NCBI RefSeq assembly: GCF_000426565.1
Contig: NZ_AUFP01000006.1
Span: forward strand, 1 to 64,000
Length of the DNA stretch: 64,000 nt
Direction of reading: 5' to 3'
From: Segatella albensis DSM 11370 = JCM 12258
GTDB taxonomy: Bacteria > Bacteroidota > Bacteroidia > Bacteroidales > Bacteroidaceae
Below are positions 54,708 to 64,000 of the stretch, in pieces (position 1 is the first letter of the stretch; every line of letters starts with the position of its first letter). Under the pieces are notes generated by a model. It was not told the origin of the DNA. It did not search any database and worked only from the letters and a program-made list of their open reading frames with translations. Position numbers and translations under genes: made by a program.

Positions 54708-55172
54708 TGTTGCATTATCAATTTGAATTCGCCAAAGTTTAAAATACCTTTCATTCCTAAATTTTCACCTTTAAAAATATGCTCATAATTCGTGAATTTA
54801 GAATTAATGATTGGATTGGTATGAATATTGAAAATATGAGTGAAATATAATTCGCTGATAATCAAATAGTTATATTTAAGCACCTATATTTTATCATACA
54901 TATATTCGGGAAAATCGGCTTATTCAGTTAACTATGTAAGGCTACATACCTATTCGCGTGAACTTACGAAGTTAACTTCGTAAGACGATGAAGTTAACTT
55001 CATTCAGAAGAGCAGATTTTTGAGATGTATTTTTTATACTATTGAGCGATTCTATGCTCTTCGTATGTTCTAGATGAAGCAAATAAGCGGTCACTTCTCC
55101 TTTTAACAGTCCTATGGCGAAGGTTTAAATATTATAAAAATATGGTTATCAGATAAAACTTATGTATTTACC
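54708..55172 (+). repeat. Dispersed ~430-bp intergenic element, copy C
   Basis: Fills most of the 728-base gap between the GGGtGRT gene and sdaA. GTTAAC sites start at 54927, 54971 and 54993 (44 and 22 bp apart). The middle one is the centre of a perfect 22-bp palindrome (54963-54984, CTTACGAA-GTTAAC-TTCGTAAG) and the third of a perfect 16-bp palindrome (54988-55003) identical to copy A. Later blocks TGTTCTAGATGAAG, CTTTTAACAGT and TTTAAATATT also match A and B. From 55173 to 55339 only AT-rich sequence is seen. Confidence 0.8.
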
Positions 55173-55339
55173 GGTCATACCGTTCATAGAAATTTTATCA
55201 AACTATATTTTTCATACTAAAATAAAATCTTTCATTTTAAAATGAAACCAAAAAGGAAATGCAAATAACTATTTGTAACTTATACAGAAAACGATTTCTA
55301 ATAATCATAGAAATAAGAGGTATAAAAAATTATTGTCCG

Positions 55340-55347
55340 TAACTTTG
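55340..55347 (+). promoter_or_regulatory. -7 box (TAACTTTG) of the serine dehydratase gene
   Basis: 20 nt before the ATG at 55368; TTG at 55333 is too close to be the -33. Confidence 0.5.
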
Positions 55348-55367
55348 TAACATATTCGAATTCAAAT

Positions 55368-56576
55368 ATGGAGTCACTCAAAAATTTATATCGGATAGGT
55401 AACGGACCATCCAGCAGCCATACGATGGCACCACAACATGCGTCAATGATTTTTGCAGAGAAATGCCCTCAAGCATATAAATATGTAGTAACCCTCTATG
55501 GTAGTCTTGCTGCTACAGGACGTGGGCACATGACTGATCAAGCTATCATAAACGTACTGCAACAACATGGATATGTCGAGATAGAATGGCATCCTGAAAT
55601 CCGCCTCCCATTCCACCCTAACGGTATGAAATTTGAAGGCTTTAGCAATGATGGACGCTTATTAGACAGTTGGACGGTATACAGTATAGGCGGAGGAGCG
55701 CTCTCCGAAGGTAAAGAATATGACATGTTCAGCGTCACCAACACATATGCTCTAAAAAATCTATCGGAAATTATGGCATGGTGTTACGACAACGGCCGTA
55801 ACTTCTGGGAATATGTAGAAATGTGTGAACAAAAGGATATATGGGATTTCCTGCAGAAGATCTGGCATGCAATGCAAAAATGCGTGGAAGCCGGGTTAGA
55901 CAACGATGGCGTACTTCCTGGTCCACTACATCTTTCACGCAAGGCTTCGGGATATTACTCCAGAGCTGGTAAATATTCTTCTGCTGCTCGGGACAAATCT
56001 CTCATCTATGCCTATGCTCTAGCCGCTAGCGAGGAAAATGCAGCCGGTCATACTGTCGTTACGGCCCCTACTTGTGGAGCTTGTGGCGTGCTACCTGCTG
56101 TGCTATATCATCTCAAGAATACTCAAGGACTTTCTGAAACTCGTATTCTCAGAGCTTTAGCCACAGCCGGACTTATCGGTAATGTCGTGAAGCAAAATGC
56201 ATCCATTAGTGGTGCAGAAGTTGGATGTCAAGGCGAAGTTGGTGTGGCTTGTGCAATGGCTGCTGCTGCAGCTTGTCAACTTTTGGGCGGTAGTCCGTCA
56301 CAAATAGAATATGCTGCAGAAATAGGTTTGGAGCATCACCTTGGAATGACTTGTGACCCTATAGCTGGTATGGTACAGATACCATGTATCGAGCGTAATG
56401 CTTTTGCTGCTACCAGAGCTCTTGATGCACAGCTCTATGCTATTCAAAGTGATGGAAAGCATCGTGTCACATTCGATAAAGTCGTTGCTGTTATGAAACA
56501 AACGGGACATGACTTACCGTCACTCTACAAGGAGACTAGCATGGGAGGACTTGCTACCAGTCTTGACATTCCTTAA
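55368..56576 (+). CDS. sdaA: L-serine ammonia-lyase (iron-sulfur type)
   Basis: Converts serine to pyruvate and ammonia using an oxygen-sensitive [4Fe-4S] cluster. 402 residues, beta and alpha domains fused. LYRIGNGPSSSHTMAPQHA is the N-terminal signature; TAPTCGACGVLPAVLYHL, GAEVGCQGEVGVACAMAAAA and LGMTCDPIAGMVQIPCIERNAFAATRA contain the cluster Cys and substrate residues. Begins after copy C of the dispersed element. Confidence 0.95.
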   Translation: MESLKNLYRIGNGPSSSHTMAPQHASMIFAEKCPQAYKYVVTLYGSLAATGRGHMTDQAIINVLQQHGYVEIEWHPEIRLPFHPNGMKFEGFSNDGRLLDSWTVYSIGGGALSEGKEYDMFSVTNTYALKNLSEIMAWCYDNGRNFWEYVEMCEQKDIWDFLQKIWHAMQKCVEAGLDNDGVLPGPLHLSRKASGYYSRAGKYSSAARDKSLIYAYALAASEENAAGHTVVTAPTCGACGVLPAVLYHLKNTQGLSETRILRALATAGLIGNVVKQNASISGAEVGCQGEVGVACAMAAAAACQLLGGSPSQIEYAAEIGLEHHLGMTCDPIAGMVQIPCIERNAFAATRALDAQLYAIQSDGKHRVTFDKVVAVMKQTGHDLPSLYKETSMGGLATSLDIP

Positions 56577-56602
56577 AAAGGAAATCCATATCCCCCTACC
56601 CC

Positions 56603-57958
56603 TTATTCATTCATATCTTTTTCAAGGTTATCACGCCAAAGATATTTTCTCGTTTCATGTACGATGATGCCATTGAGCAGAAGCAGAGAGAGCAGGTTCG
56701 GGATAGCCATGAGCGCATTCATGCAATCGGCAATATTCCACACTACCCCCAAACTGGCAATACTACCAAAGAAGATGGCGATGATATACACTAGGCGATA
56801 AGCATACATCAACTTCTTACCACTGAGGTACTCCATGGCTCGCTCACCATAATAACTCCATCCCAATATTGTACTAAAGGCAAATGTGAGCAGACCGAAA
56901 GTAAGCAATGGTTCTCCGATATAGGGTATCTTACTGAATGCCTCTTTGGTAAGCGTTGCACCATTAGAAAAATCAATATCTGGATAAGCGATGATGCTGC
57001 TCACAATGACAATACCAGTAAGTGCACAGATGACAACAGTATCCCAGAATGTTCCCGTAGAAGATACTAATGCCTGGCGCACAGGATTACGCGTTTGCGC
57101 AGCCGCTGCCACAATAGGTGCGGAACCCAAACCTGATTCATTAGAGAATAATCCACGTGCTATACCAAATCGGGCAGCCATGATTACTGATGCACCAGCA
57201 AAACCTCCACCTACTGCACTAGGATCAAATGCTGAACGGATGATAAGAGAAACTGCCGATGGTATATAGTTGTAATTTACACCTATAATATATAGGCACC
57301 CTAATACGTAGAAGAGGGCCATGAATGGTACAAGAAATTCGCACACTTTGGCAATACTCTTCACTCCACCCAACAGTACTGCAGCAACTAAAAGGCAGAT
57401 AACACTTCCACTAATATAAGGTGATATATGATAGGTGTTTTGGGCTATCGTAGATATAGCATTCGCCTGCACCGTATTGCCGATACCAAAAGCAGCAACG
57501 GCCGTGAAAAAAGCAAAAAGAACTGCTAACCATTTCTGTCCTAGTCCTTTTTCCAAGGCATACATCGGACCTCCAAGCATCTTTCCTTTTTTTGTTTTTT
57601 GACGATATTTGATAGAGAGAAGTCCTTCAGAATATTTTGTGGCAATTCCGAACACACCCGTTATCCAGCACCAAAAGACTGCACCGGGACCTCCCAAGGA
57701 GATTGCTGTGGCTATACCAATAATATTTCCCGTACCAATGGTGGCAGCAAGAGCGGTAGATAAGGCACCAAACTGTGAGACATCGCCTTTTGCATGCTTG
57801 TCACGGGATACCGACAGTTTGATTGCCAGCCATATCTTGCGCTGTGGAAATCGCAGGCGGATGGTAAGGAAGATGTGAGTGCCCAACAATAAAATGATCA
57901 TTGGCCATCCCCAAAGAAATGTACTTATATTCTCAAAAAAACTATTTATCAACTCCAT
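56603..57958 (-). CDS. Sodium:alanine symporter (AGCS family)
   Basis: 451 residues from the ATG at 57958; a TTG at 57991 coincides with the -7 box. About 11 membrane spans; AGCS landmarks are GDVSQFGALSTALAATIGTGNIIGIATAISLGGPGAVFWCW and ARGLFSNESGLGSAPI. Imports alanine, glycine or serine with Na+. It converges with sdaA, which would consume imported serine; functional linkage is inference. Confidence 0.93.
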   Translation of the reverse strand: MELINSFFENISTFLWGWPMIILLLGTHIFLTIRLRFPQRKIWLAIKLSVSRDKHAKGDVSQFGALSTALAATIGTGNIIGIATAISLGGPGAVFWCWITGVFGIATKYSEGLLSIKYRQKTKKGKMLGGPMYALEKGLGQKWLAVLFAFFTAVAAFGIGNTVQANAISTIAQNTYHISPYISGSVICLLVAAVLLGGVKSIAKVCEFLVPFMALFYVLGCLYIIGVNYNYIPSAVSLIIRSAFDPSAVGGGFAGASVIMAARFGIARGLFSNESGLGSAPIVAAAAQTRNPVRQALVSSTGTFWDTVVICALTGIVIVSSIIAYPDIDFSNGATLTKEAFSKIPYIGEPLLTFGLLTFAFSTILGWSYYGERAMEYLSGKKLMYAYRLVYIIAIFFGSIASLGVVWNIADCMNALMAIPNLLSLLLLNGIIVHETRKYLWRDNLEKDMNE

Positions 57959-57988
57959 TTTTGTGTCACTTTGGTGATTATTATTGTG

Positions 57989-57996
57989 CAAAGGTA
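57989..57996 (-). promoter_or_regulatory. -7 box (TACCTTTG, minus strand) of the symporter
   Basis: Reads leftwards 30 nt before the ATG at 57958. Confidence 0.55.
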
Positions 57997-58077
57997 TACA
58001 AAATGGTACGATTTTGCAAATTTGAAGAACAGAAATGTTTAAGATATCTGTTATTATGCAAAATAAAAACGTAAATA

Positions 58078-58102
58078 CCCCCCGACATCACGTCGGAGGG
58101 CA
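58078..58102 (-). terminator. Likely terminator of galE
   Basis: CCCTCCGAC / GTCGGGGGG-type stem on the minus strand (CCCCCGACATCACGTCGGAGGG on +), 60 bp after galE. The U-tract is poor. Confidence 0.45.
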
Positions 58103-58161
58103 CAACAACACAAACACAAATATAGTAGCCCGAAAGCTTACTATTATATTATAAATTACTA

Positions 58162-59199
58162 TTACATTATACCATCTTCACGAAGTTTCTTCTGCCATTT
58201 CCAAGCACTCACTAAGACGTCAGAAAGTGGGGTCTCAGCTTTCCAACCTAACACCTTGTTAGCCTTGGTACAGTCACCCCAGATCTTTTCAATATCGCCC
58301 TCACGACGTGGACCGTATTTCCAGTTCAACTTTACACCTGTGGCTTTTTCAAAAGTCTCAACGATTTCCAGTGTAGAATTTCCCTTTCCTGTGCCGATAT
58401 TGAAATATTCAATAGCGTCAGTATCTTCGTCAAGTACACGAGTCATAGCGGCAACGTGAGCCTTAGCCAGATCTACTACATAGATATAGTCACGGATGCA
58501 AGTGCCATCTTCTGTATCGTAGTCGTTTCCAAAGATCGTAAGTTCTTTGCGAATCCCCATAGCTGTCTGGGTAACGTAAGGGATCAAATTGGCAGGAACA
58601 CCATTTGGAAGTTCACCAATCAAGGCTGATGGATGTGCTCCGATAGGATTAAAATATCTCAGTACAATACTCTTGATATTAGCACCACTATGAATATAAT
58701 CATAGATAATCTGCTCATTGATTTCCTTGGTGTTACCATAAGGAGAGGTTGCTTTCTGGTGAGGTGCATCCTCAGTAACAGGAAGATTCTCTGGTTTAGG
58801 CTGTCCATAAACAGTACAGCTAGAAGAGAAGATAATGCCCTTAACATCATACTTAGGCATAAGTTCGAGCAAATTGACAAGTGATACTATATTATTGCGA
58901 TAATAAAGTAATGGCTTCTGTACACTCTCGCCTACTGCCTTAGAGGCTGCAAAATGAATAATACCGACAATTTCCGGATATTTCTGAAATACCTTTTCTG
59001 TCGCTTCCTTATCACGAAGGTCTACATTCTCAAAGGCTGGTCGTACACCAGTAATTTTTTCAATACCGTCAAGTACTTCTATTTTAGAATTACTCAAATT
59101 ATCTACTATTACAACATTGTATCCCGCTTGTTGCAGTTCTACTGTGGTATGACTTCCGATGAAACCTGTACCACCTGTAACTAAAATTGTCTGTTTCAT
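58162..59199 (-). CDS. galE: UDP-glucose 4-epimerase
   Basis: 345 residues from the ATG at 59199. Extended SDR: VTGGTGFIGSHTTVELQQAG (NAD site), VDNLSNS, FSSSCTVYG with the catalytic Ser/Thr, YGNTKEINEQIIYDY (YxxxK), and LRYFNPIGAHPS. Interconverts UDP-galactose and UDP-glucose. Monocistronic; no other gal genes are nearby. Confidence 0.95.
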   Translation of the reverse strand: MKQTILVTGGTGFIGSHTTVELQQAGYNVVIVDNLSNSKIEVLDGIEKITGVRPAFENVDLRDKEATEKVFQKYPEIVGIIHFAASKAVGESVQKPLLYYRNNIVSLVNLLELMPKYDVKGIIFSSSCTVYGQPKPENLPVTEDAPHQKATSPYGNTKEINEQIIYDYIHSGANIKSIVLRYFNPIGAHPSALIGELPNGVPANLIPYVTQTAMGIRKELTIFGNDYDTEDGTCIRDYIYVVDLAKAHVAAMTRVLDEDTDAIEYFNIGTGKGNSTLEIVETFEKATGVKLNWKYGPRREGDIEKIWGDCTKANKVLGWKAETPLSDVLVSAWKWQKKLREDGIM

Positions 59200-59221
59200 A
59201 ATGCTATTAGTTATTATACGA

Positions 59222-59229
59222 CAAAGGTA
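59222..59229 (-). promoter_or_regulatory. -7 box (TACCTTTG, minus strand) of galE
   Basis: Reads leftwards 22 nt before the ATG at 59199. Confidence 0.55.
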
Positions 59230-59290
59230 CACATTTTTTTAGAAATATGTACCTTTGAGAGTTTTAATTTTCAAATATTTTCTATAACGA

Positions 59291-59893
59291 TTAACCTAAT
59301 CCAAACAGGGTACGCAATCCGCTCTCTAATCCGGAGAATCCCATGAAGGCTAAACTCAGAAGTCCTGCAGTAATCAGCACGATACTCATCCCCTGCATTC
59401 CCTTAGGGATTTTTACAAGCGAAAGTTGCTCGCGAATACCTGCAAAGAGAACCAAAGACAGAGCAAAGCCAAGAGCTGTAGAAAATGCATAGATAACACT
59501 CTCCATCAAGCTATAGTCTTTCTGAATTACCAATATAGCTACACCAAGTACAGCACAGTTGGTGGTGATAAGTGGTAGGAAGATACCCAAAGCTTGATAT
59601 AATACAGGGGATACTTTCTTTAGAATGATCTCAACCATCTGCACCAAAGCTGCTATAATAAGAATGAATGACAGTGTCTGTAGGTATTGCAATCCCAACG
59701 GGTTCAATACATAAACCTGAACCAGATAAGTAACAATCGTAGAGAGCGTGAGCACAAAGGTTACCGCTGCACCCATACCCAAAGAGGTATCTATCTTCTT
59801 GGATACTCCCAGGAACGGACAAATGCCGAGAAACTGAGATAAAACGATGTTATTGACAAAAATTGCCGAGATAAATATTAATAAATACTCCAT
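59291..59893 (-). CDS. rnfA: Rnf complex subunit RnfA
   Basis: 200 residues, six membrane spans. FVNNIVLSQFLGICPFLGVSKKIDTSLGMG and TTNCAVLGVAIL are the RnfA/NqrE hallmarks, with conserved Cys that can hold a membrane [2Fe-2S] cluster shared with RnfE. Last gene of rnfBCDGEA, 3 nt after rnfE. Confidence 0.95.
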   Translation of the reverse strand: MEYLLIFISAIFVNNIVLSQFLGICPFLGVSKKIDTSLGMGAAVTFVLTLSTIVTYLVQVYVLNPLGLQYLQTLSFILIIAALVQMVEIILKKVSPVLYQALGIFLPLITTNCAVLGVAILVIQKDYSLMESVIYAFSTALGFALSLVLFAGIREQLSLVKIPKGMQGMSIVLITAGLLSLAFMGFSGLESGLRTLFGLG

Positions 59894-59896
59894 AGT

Positions 59897-60484
59897 TTAT
59901 GCCTTTTTGAATTTATTAAATAGTGCAACTAGATAGCCTAAAGAAATAAAGGCTCCAGGAGGCAACACAAACAAAAGAATGTTGCAGGTTTCGGGTAATA
60001 ATCGAACTCCAAAGATACTACCTGCTCCTAACAATTCTCTTACTACACCTAAAATCGTAAGTCCCATGGTAAAGCCAAGGCCTATTCCTAATCCATCGAA
60101 GATACTGGAAATAGGACTATTCTTACAGGCAAAACTTTCGGCACGTCCCAGAATAATGCAGTTTACTACTATCAACGGGATATATATGCCCAATGCATCG
60201 TTGATACTCTGTGGGGCATAAGCACTCATAAACATCTGCAAGATAGTAACAAAGGCTGCTATCACAACTATAAAAACCGGAATACGCACCATGTCTGGGG
60301 TAATCTTCTTGATACATGAGATAACAAAATTTGTACATACAAGTACTGCCATTGTGGATAATCCCATGGACAAGCCATTTATACCACTGGTGGTTGTGGC
60401 CAGTGTCGGACACATACCGAGGAAAAGTACAAAAGTAGGATTTTCCTTGATAAGTCCATTCAGTAATATTTTAAGATTGCTCAT
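59897..60484 (-). CDS. rnfE: Rnf complex subunit RnfE
   Basis: 195 residues, six membrane spans. NPTFVLFLGMCPTLATTTSG and VVNCIILGRAESFACKNS match RnfE/NqrD. Pairs with RnfA as inverted-topology homologues. 3 nt after rnfG. Confidence 0.95.
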   Translation of the reverse strand: MSNLKILLNGLIKENPTFVLFLGMCPTLATTTSGINGLSMGLSTMAVLVCTNFVISCIKKITPDMVRIPVFIVVIAAFVTILQMFMSAYAPQSINDALGIYIPLIVVNCIILGRAESFACKNSPISSIFDGLGIGLGFTMGLTILGVVRELLGAGSIFGVRLLPETCNILLFVLPPGAFISLGYLVALFNKFKKA

Positions 60485-60487
60485 ACC

Positions 60488-61111
60488 CTATCTCCTTTCT
60501 TGTTTTGTTTGAGTGTCTTTGTTGTGTTTCATATACACCTTGTATGCCTGATTGATTGCCTTGAGAAAGGCTCGACTAGTAATCGTAGAAGCTGTGATGG
60601 CATCTATCGCATTACCATTCTTGTCATCCTTGCTCACATGCAGTTCGCCATCTTTTGGATTCAGTCCGATAACACTTCCCTTGTTGCCTTTTTGAAACCA
60701 AGTTCCTGCCTTCATTCCAAGTCCTGGTGTCTCGGATGTTGATAGGATGGTATAACCCAGAATGCAACCATTCACATCGAAACCTACCAACACCTTTAGT
60801 TCTCCACCAAACCCCATTGTAGTGCTTTCTACTGCAGATCCCAGAGATTGTCCAGTAGCATTGTTTACCTTATGTATGGTAAAAGAGAACTGTTTACCGT
60901 CTATTCTCTCATTTACAACTTCTGGTGCGGCTACTGATATATCAGATGAGCCCATCACTTTCTTGATACCCTCAGCAAGTGTCTGTTCAGCCTTTGTCCG
61001 AATTGGTCCTTCGGTGATATGGTTGACATAAGCCAAAATAGCTCCTACTATCAAGGCTACACCGACGAGCACAAGTATCATATTGGATAAAGATGATTTA
61101 ATTTTTTCCAT
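60488..61111 (-). CDS. rnfG: Rnf complex subunit RnfG (covalent flavin)
   Basis: 207 residues from the ATG at 61111. One N-terminal membrane span (MILVLVGVALIVGAILAYVN), then a periplasmic FMN domain. The flavinylation motif DAITASTITS carries the likely modified Thr176; the usual SGAT pattern is altered to TAST. Depends on ApbE-type flavin transferase, which is not encoded in the window. Confidence 0.93.
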   Translation of the reverse strand: MEKIKSSLSNMILVLVGVALIVGAILAYVNHITEGPIRTKAEQTLAEGIKKVMGSSDISVAAPEVVNERIDGKQFSFTIHKVNNATGQSLGSAVESTTMGFGGELKVLVGFDVNGCILGYTILSTSETPGLGMKAGTWFQKGNKGSVIGLNPKDGELHVSKDDKNGNAIDAITASTITSRAFLKAINQAYKVYMKHNKDTQTKQERR

Positions 61112-61139
61112 CTTCAAATATGTTTTTTTAGATTATATA

Positions 61140-62132
61140 CTATTTTTGTTTTTCACCAAATCGCTTAGGTTTGACATAGGTGTTGATGAGTGGTGTAAAT
61201 GCATTCATAATGAGAATGGCAAAACTCATACCCTCAGGATAGCTGCCCCAGTTGCGAATGACGATAGTAAGGAATCCGATAGCTACACCATAGATAATCT
61301 GGCCCTTATGAGTCATCGGACTTGTCACATAGTCGGTAGCCATAAAGATGGCTCCCAGCATCAGTCCTCCTGTGAAAACCTCGGTAAGAGGATCAGCATA
61401 AACAGGATTAGCCAGATGAAGAATGCCACTAAAGATTATTACTGTGCCTATAATAGAAACAGGAATATGCCAGGTGATTACTTTCTTCCACAGCAAATAA
61501 CACAAACCTAAGAGAAGAGCCAATGCGCATACTTCGCCGATAGTACCAAGTCCGAGATTAGGATTTGAACCCAAAAGGAGCTGAGTAGCATCAGGCAACT
61601 GATTGAGTACAGAAGCATCGCCTGACTTGATCGCTGTCTTCATAATAGATAGTGGTGTAGCTCCTGTCTGTGCATCCATATATTTCAGCCAATGACCGGA
61701 TGTTGGCCATGAGGTCATCTGAGCAGGGAAACTTACCAATAAGAAGCAACGACCTACCAAAGCTGGATTGAAAGGGTTATTGCCTAATCCACCAAAAGTC
61801 ATTTTGCCAATACCTATCGCTACAAGTGCACCAACCATAACAATCCATATCGGGAGATTACTAGGAAGGTTCATACCTAATAATAGACCTGTAACAATAG
61901 CAGAGCCATCACTAATAGAAGGGTTAACCTTAAGGATATATCTAGAAATAGCCCATTCTATAAATACACACGATGCAACACTGCTCAGCAACACCACTGC
62001 TGAACCAATTCCAAAATATATTAAAGAGACTAATATGGCTGGAATAAGTGCAATGACTACTCCATACATATTCTTCTCGACCGTCTCATTTCCATGAGCA
62101 TGGGGTGAAAGAGAAACTATTAATTTTCCCAT
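61140..62132 (-). CDS. rnfD: Rnf complex subunit RnfD (covalent flavin)
   Basis: 330 residues, about nine to ten membrane spans. The flavinylation motif is TGATPLSIMK with likely FMN-Thr159. Also LLLGMNLPSNLPIW and GKMTFGGLGNNPFNPALVGR. The ion-translocating subunit of the complex. 12 nt after rnfC. Confidence 0.95.
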   Translation of the reverse strand: MGKLIVSLSPHAHGNETVEKNMYGVVIALIPAILVSLIYFGIGSAVVLLSSVASCVFIEWAISRYILKVNPSISDGSAIVTGLLLGMNLPSNLPIWIVMVGALVAIGIGKMTFGGLGNNPFNPALVGRCFLLVSFPAQMTSWPTSGHWLKYMDAQTGATPLSIMKTAIKSGDASVLNQLPDATQLLLGSNPNLGLGTIGEVCALALLLGLCYLLWKKVITWHIPVSIIGTVIIFSGILHLANPVYADPLTEVFTGGLMLGAIFMATDYVTSPMTHKGQIIYGVAIGFLTIVIRNWGSYPEGMSFAILIMNAFTPLINTYVKPKRFGEKQK

Positions 62133-62144
62133 CTTTATTATGAT

Positions 62145-63494
62145 TTATTTCTTTTGTCTACTTTTAATGATACTCATCACTGCGCCTTTACCTTGCAAGA
62201 TGTTATCGAGTATAGGGCGATGAGAAGGACACGTGAACTGACATGATCCACAACTGATGCAACTTGTGACATCTTCTTGCTCCAAACGCTCGTATTCTTT
62301 CATACTCGACAATGTGGCAAGCAGATATGGTTCTAATCCCATAGGACAGGCATCGACACATTTACCACAACGAATACATGGTTGGATGCTCTTTCTATGT
62401 GCATCAAAACCCGAAAGTACTGTAATAGAGTTAGTACCCTTGCATACTGGCACATCCAAACTCATTACCGCTTTACCCATCATCGGACCGCCTGCAAGTA
62501 CCTTATTGTCACCATCAGGTAATCCGCCACAAGAGTCTATCAATTGACTAAATGGCGTTCCCATTCTTACCAAAAAGTTGCCTGGATTCTTGATTTCTTT
62601 GCCTGTAACAGTGGTATATCTCTCAAAGAGGGGCTTATGTTTCATTACTGCCTGATACACAGCAAAAGCTGTTCCTACATTCTGCACAATAGCACCTACA
62701 TTTACAGGAATAGCAGGTGGTGCTGGTACTTGACGATGAATCACAGCATCCACCAACTGTTTTTCTCCTCCCTGAGGATATTTCTTAGCAAGTGGTACAA
62801 TCTCTATATTCTGAATGTCAGCAGTTTTTTCCTCAAATAGTTGAATAGCTTTAGGTTTATTATCTTCTATACCGATATAGGCTTTGTCTACTTTGGCAGC
62901 TTTCATCAACAGACGAACGCCCTCAATGATTTCATCACTGTGTTCCATCATCAGGCGATAATCAGATGTGATATATGGTTCACATTCTACACCATTAATG
63001 ATAACACACTCTGCCTTAGCAGTAGGTGGAGGACAAAGTTTGATAAATGTAGGGAAACCTGCTCCACCCATACCTGTGACTCCTGCGACTTTGATTCTCT
63101 CAATAATCTCCTCAGGAGTTAGTTCAGGATGATCAGAAAGTTTTTCTAGTTTATCTGTTCTGTCTATATTCTCTTCCCATTCATCACCTTCTACATTGAT
63201 GATAATCACTGGTTTTCTATATCCAGTAGCATCAATACTGGTATCAATCTTTGCAACTGTTCCCGAAACAGAACTGTAAATAGGAGCACTTACAAAGCCA
63301 CCAGCTTCTGCAATCAATGTTCCAACCTTTACTTTGTCTCCACGCTGTACAACAGGTTTTGCAGGGGCTCCAATATGCTGACTCAAAGGAAATATTGCTT
63401 GCTTAGGGAGAGCAGCAACCTGCGTAGACATCTCTGCGGTAATCTTATTCTCATCAGGATGTACACCTCCTAAATGAAATGTATGTATTTTCAT
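62145..63494 (-). CDS. rnfC: Rnf complex subunit RnfC (NADH/FMN, Fe-S)
   Basis: 449 residues. N-terminal biotinyl/lipoyl-like hairpin (GAPAKPVVQRGDKVKVG), the NADH/FMN domain GVTGMGGAGFPTFIKL and INGVECEPYITSDYRLM, and two [4Fe-4S] motifs, CIRCGKCVDACP and CISCGSCQFTCP. Peripheral NAD(H) site of the complex. Overlaps the rnfB stop by 4 nt. Confidence 0.95.
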   Translation of the reverse strand: MKIHTFHLGGVHPDENKITAEMSTQVAALPKQAIFPLSQHIGAPAKPVVQRGDKVKVGTLIAEAGGFVSAPIYSSVSGTVAKIDTSIDATGYRKPVIIINVEGDEWEENIDRTDKLEKLSDHPELTPEEIIERIKVAGVTGMGGAGFPTFIKLCPPPTAKAECVIINGVECEPYITSDYRLMMEHSDEIIEGVRLLMKAAKVDKAYIGIEDNKPKAIQLFEEKTADIQNIEIVPLAKKYPQGGEKQLVDAVIHRQVPAPPAIPVNVGAIVQNVGTAFAVYQAVMKHKPLFERYTTVTGKEIKNPGNFLVRMGTPFSQLIDSCGGLPDGDNKVLAGGPMMGKAVMSLDVPVCKGTNSITVLSGFDAHRKSIQPCIRCGKCVDACPMGLEPYLLATLSSMKEYERLEQEDVTSCISCGSCQFTCPSHRPILDNILQGKGAVMSIIKSRQKK

Positions 63495-64000
63495 GCTTTC
63501 TCCTCCTCTTTTATATTACTCTCTGTCTTCTCTATATTGGCAGTTGATTTGCGTACTGGGAAATTTACTTTAACGATAGCTCCGGTAGGACATTCGTCAA
63601 CACACTTTGTACACATTCTACATTTATTGTAGTCTATATAAGATAGATTATTCTCTATCGTGATAGCCTCGAATTTACATACCTTCTGACACTTTCCGCA
63701 TCCTATACATGCTACAGCACAGTTTTTCCGAGCAACTGCTCCTTTATCTTTGTTAACACATTGCACATAAACTCTACGACCTTTAGGACCTTTCTTTCGC
63801 AACTCCATAATATGTCGCGGACAAGCCTTGGTACATGCTCCACATGAGGTACATTTTTCTTCATCGACCTCTGGTAAACCTGTGGATGGATTGATATGAA
63901 TGGCATCAAACTGACAAGCAGCAACGCAATCTCCACATCCTAGGCAGCCATATCCGCATCCCGTTTCACCTGCACAGGTAGAATGCATGGCAGCACAAGT
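63491..64000 (-). CDS. rnfB: Rnf complex subunit RnfB (5' end cut by the window)
   Basis: The frame runs off the right edge, so the ATG at 63988 is internal. The 165+ residues seen hold many clusters: CGYGCLGCGDCVAACQ, CTSCGACTKACP, CIGCGKCQKVCK and CRMCTKCVDECP ferredoxin motifs. The membrane anchor and first cluster domain expected at the N terminus are outside the window. Accepts electrons from ferredoxin. First gene of the operon order rnfB-C-D-G-E-A. Confidence 0.93.
   Translation of the reverse strand, partial: TCAAMHSTCAGETGCGYGCLGCGDCVAACQFDAIHINPSTGLPEVDEEKCTSCGACTKACPRHIMELRKKGPKGRRVYVQCVNKDKGAVARKNCAVACIGCGKCQKVCKFEAITIENNLSYIDYNKCRMCTKCVDECPTGAIVKVNFPVRKSTANIEKTESNIKEEEKA

Overview
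The window looks like chromosomal DNA of a gut or oral Bacteroidales bacterium, most likely Prevotella/Segatella-like. Reasons: almost every transcription unit starts with the Bacteroidetes -7 box TAnnTTTG; the genes include Bacteroidetes-typical families (DUF4295 next to L33/L28, the GGGtGRT protein with its NifU-like partner, an HU-LysM fusion, Prevotella-type ProS, a DUF3987 relic); and AT-rich intergenic DNA surrounds moderately GC-rich genes. The genus is an inference. No rRNA, tRNA or CRISPR array was seen.

Layout. 1-400: tail of an IS4-type insertion sequence. 0.6-5.2 kb: ettA, a patatin-like lipase and eno. 5.2-5.8 kb: a tiny transcription unit for a 33-residue peptide. 5.8-12.4 kb: a MORN/GH25 lysozyme, maoC-serB, ispE-Nudix, dnaB. 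12.5-19 kb: a branched-chain amino-acid operon (leuA, leuC, leuD, a citramalate-synthase-like gene, leuB) behind a leader peptide and attenuator. 19-29 kb: TPR protein, two deoxynucleoside kinases, CE6 esterase, a relic-rich gap, MATE and BCCT transporters, a second GH25 lysozyme, a GC-rich inverted-repeat region, a GH73-type glucosaminidase. 29-39.4 kb: YitT, proS, OmpA lipoprotein-mtgA-uvrD, a broken lipoprotein, mntP-dinB-yolD, a YiiX-like amidase. 39.4-41.4 kb: small membrane ORFs, a stand-alone sulfur-binding-like protein, a methyltransferase fragment and a dispersed repeat. 41.4-52.8 kb (minus strand): ftsY-rimO-HU-HU/LysM, rpmB-rpmG-DUF4295, map-tsaD-pncC, DUF4375-smpB-metH. 52.8-56.6 kb: NifU-like/GGGtGRT pair and L-serine dehydratase. 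56.6-64 kb: Na+/alanine symporter, galE and the Rnf complex operon rnfBCDGEA, with rnfB cut by the window end.

How genes work together: LeuA/LeuC/LeuD/LeuB make the leucine precursor, and the second synthase can feed the same LeuCD/LeuB chemistry for isoleucine. Rnf couples ferredoxin:NAD+ oxidoreduction to an ion gradient, which the Na+ symporter could use. Eno, SerB and serine dehydratase sit around the PEP/serine/pyruvate node. Several separate loci remodel peptidoglycan (two GH25, GH73, MtgA, YiiX-like, LysM).

The most unusual signals are non-genic or tiny: a ~430-bp dispersed element present three times (near 3.3, 41.2 and 54.9 kb), each copy carrying three GTTAAC palindromes at exactly 44 and 22 bp spacing; a complete promoter-peptide-terminator unit at 5.5-5.76 kb ending in a Gly-Gly motif; a ribosome-mediated attenuator before leuA; and a 53-bp near-perfect inverted repeat at 28 kb.
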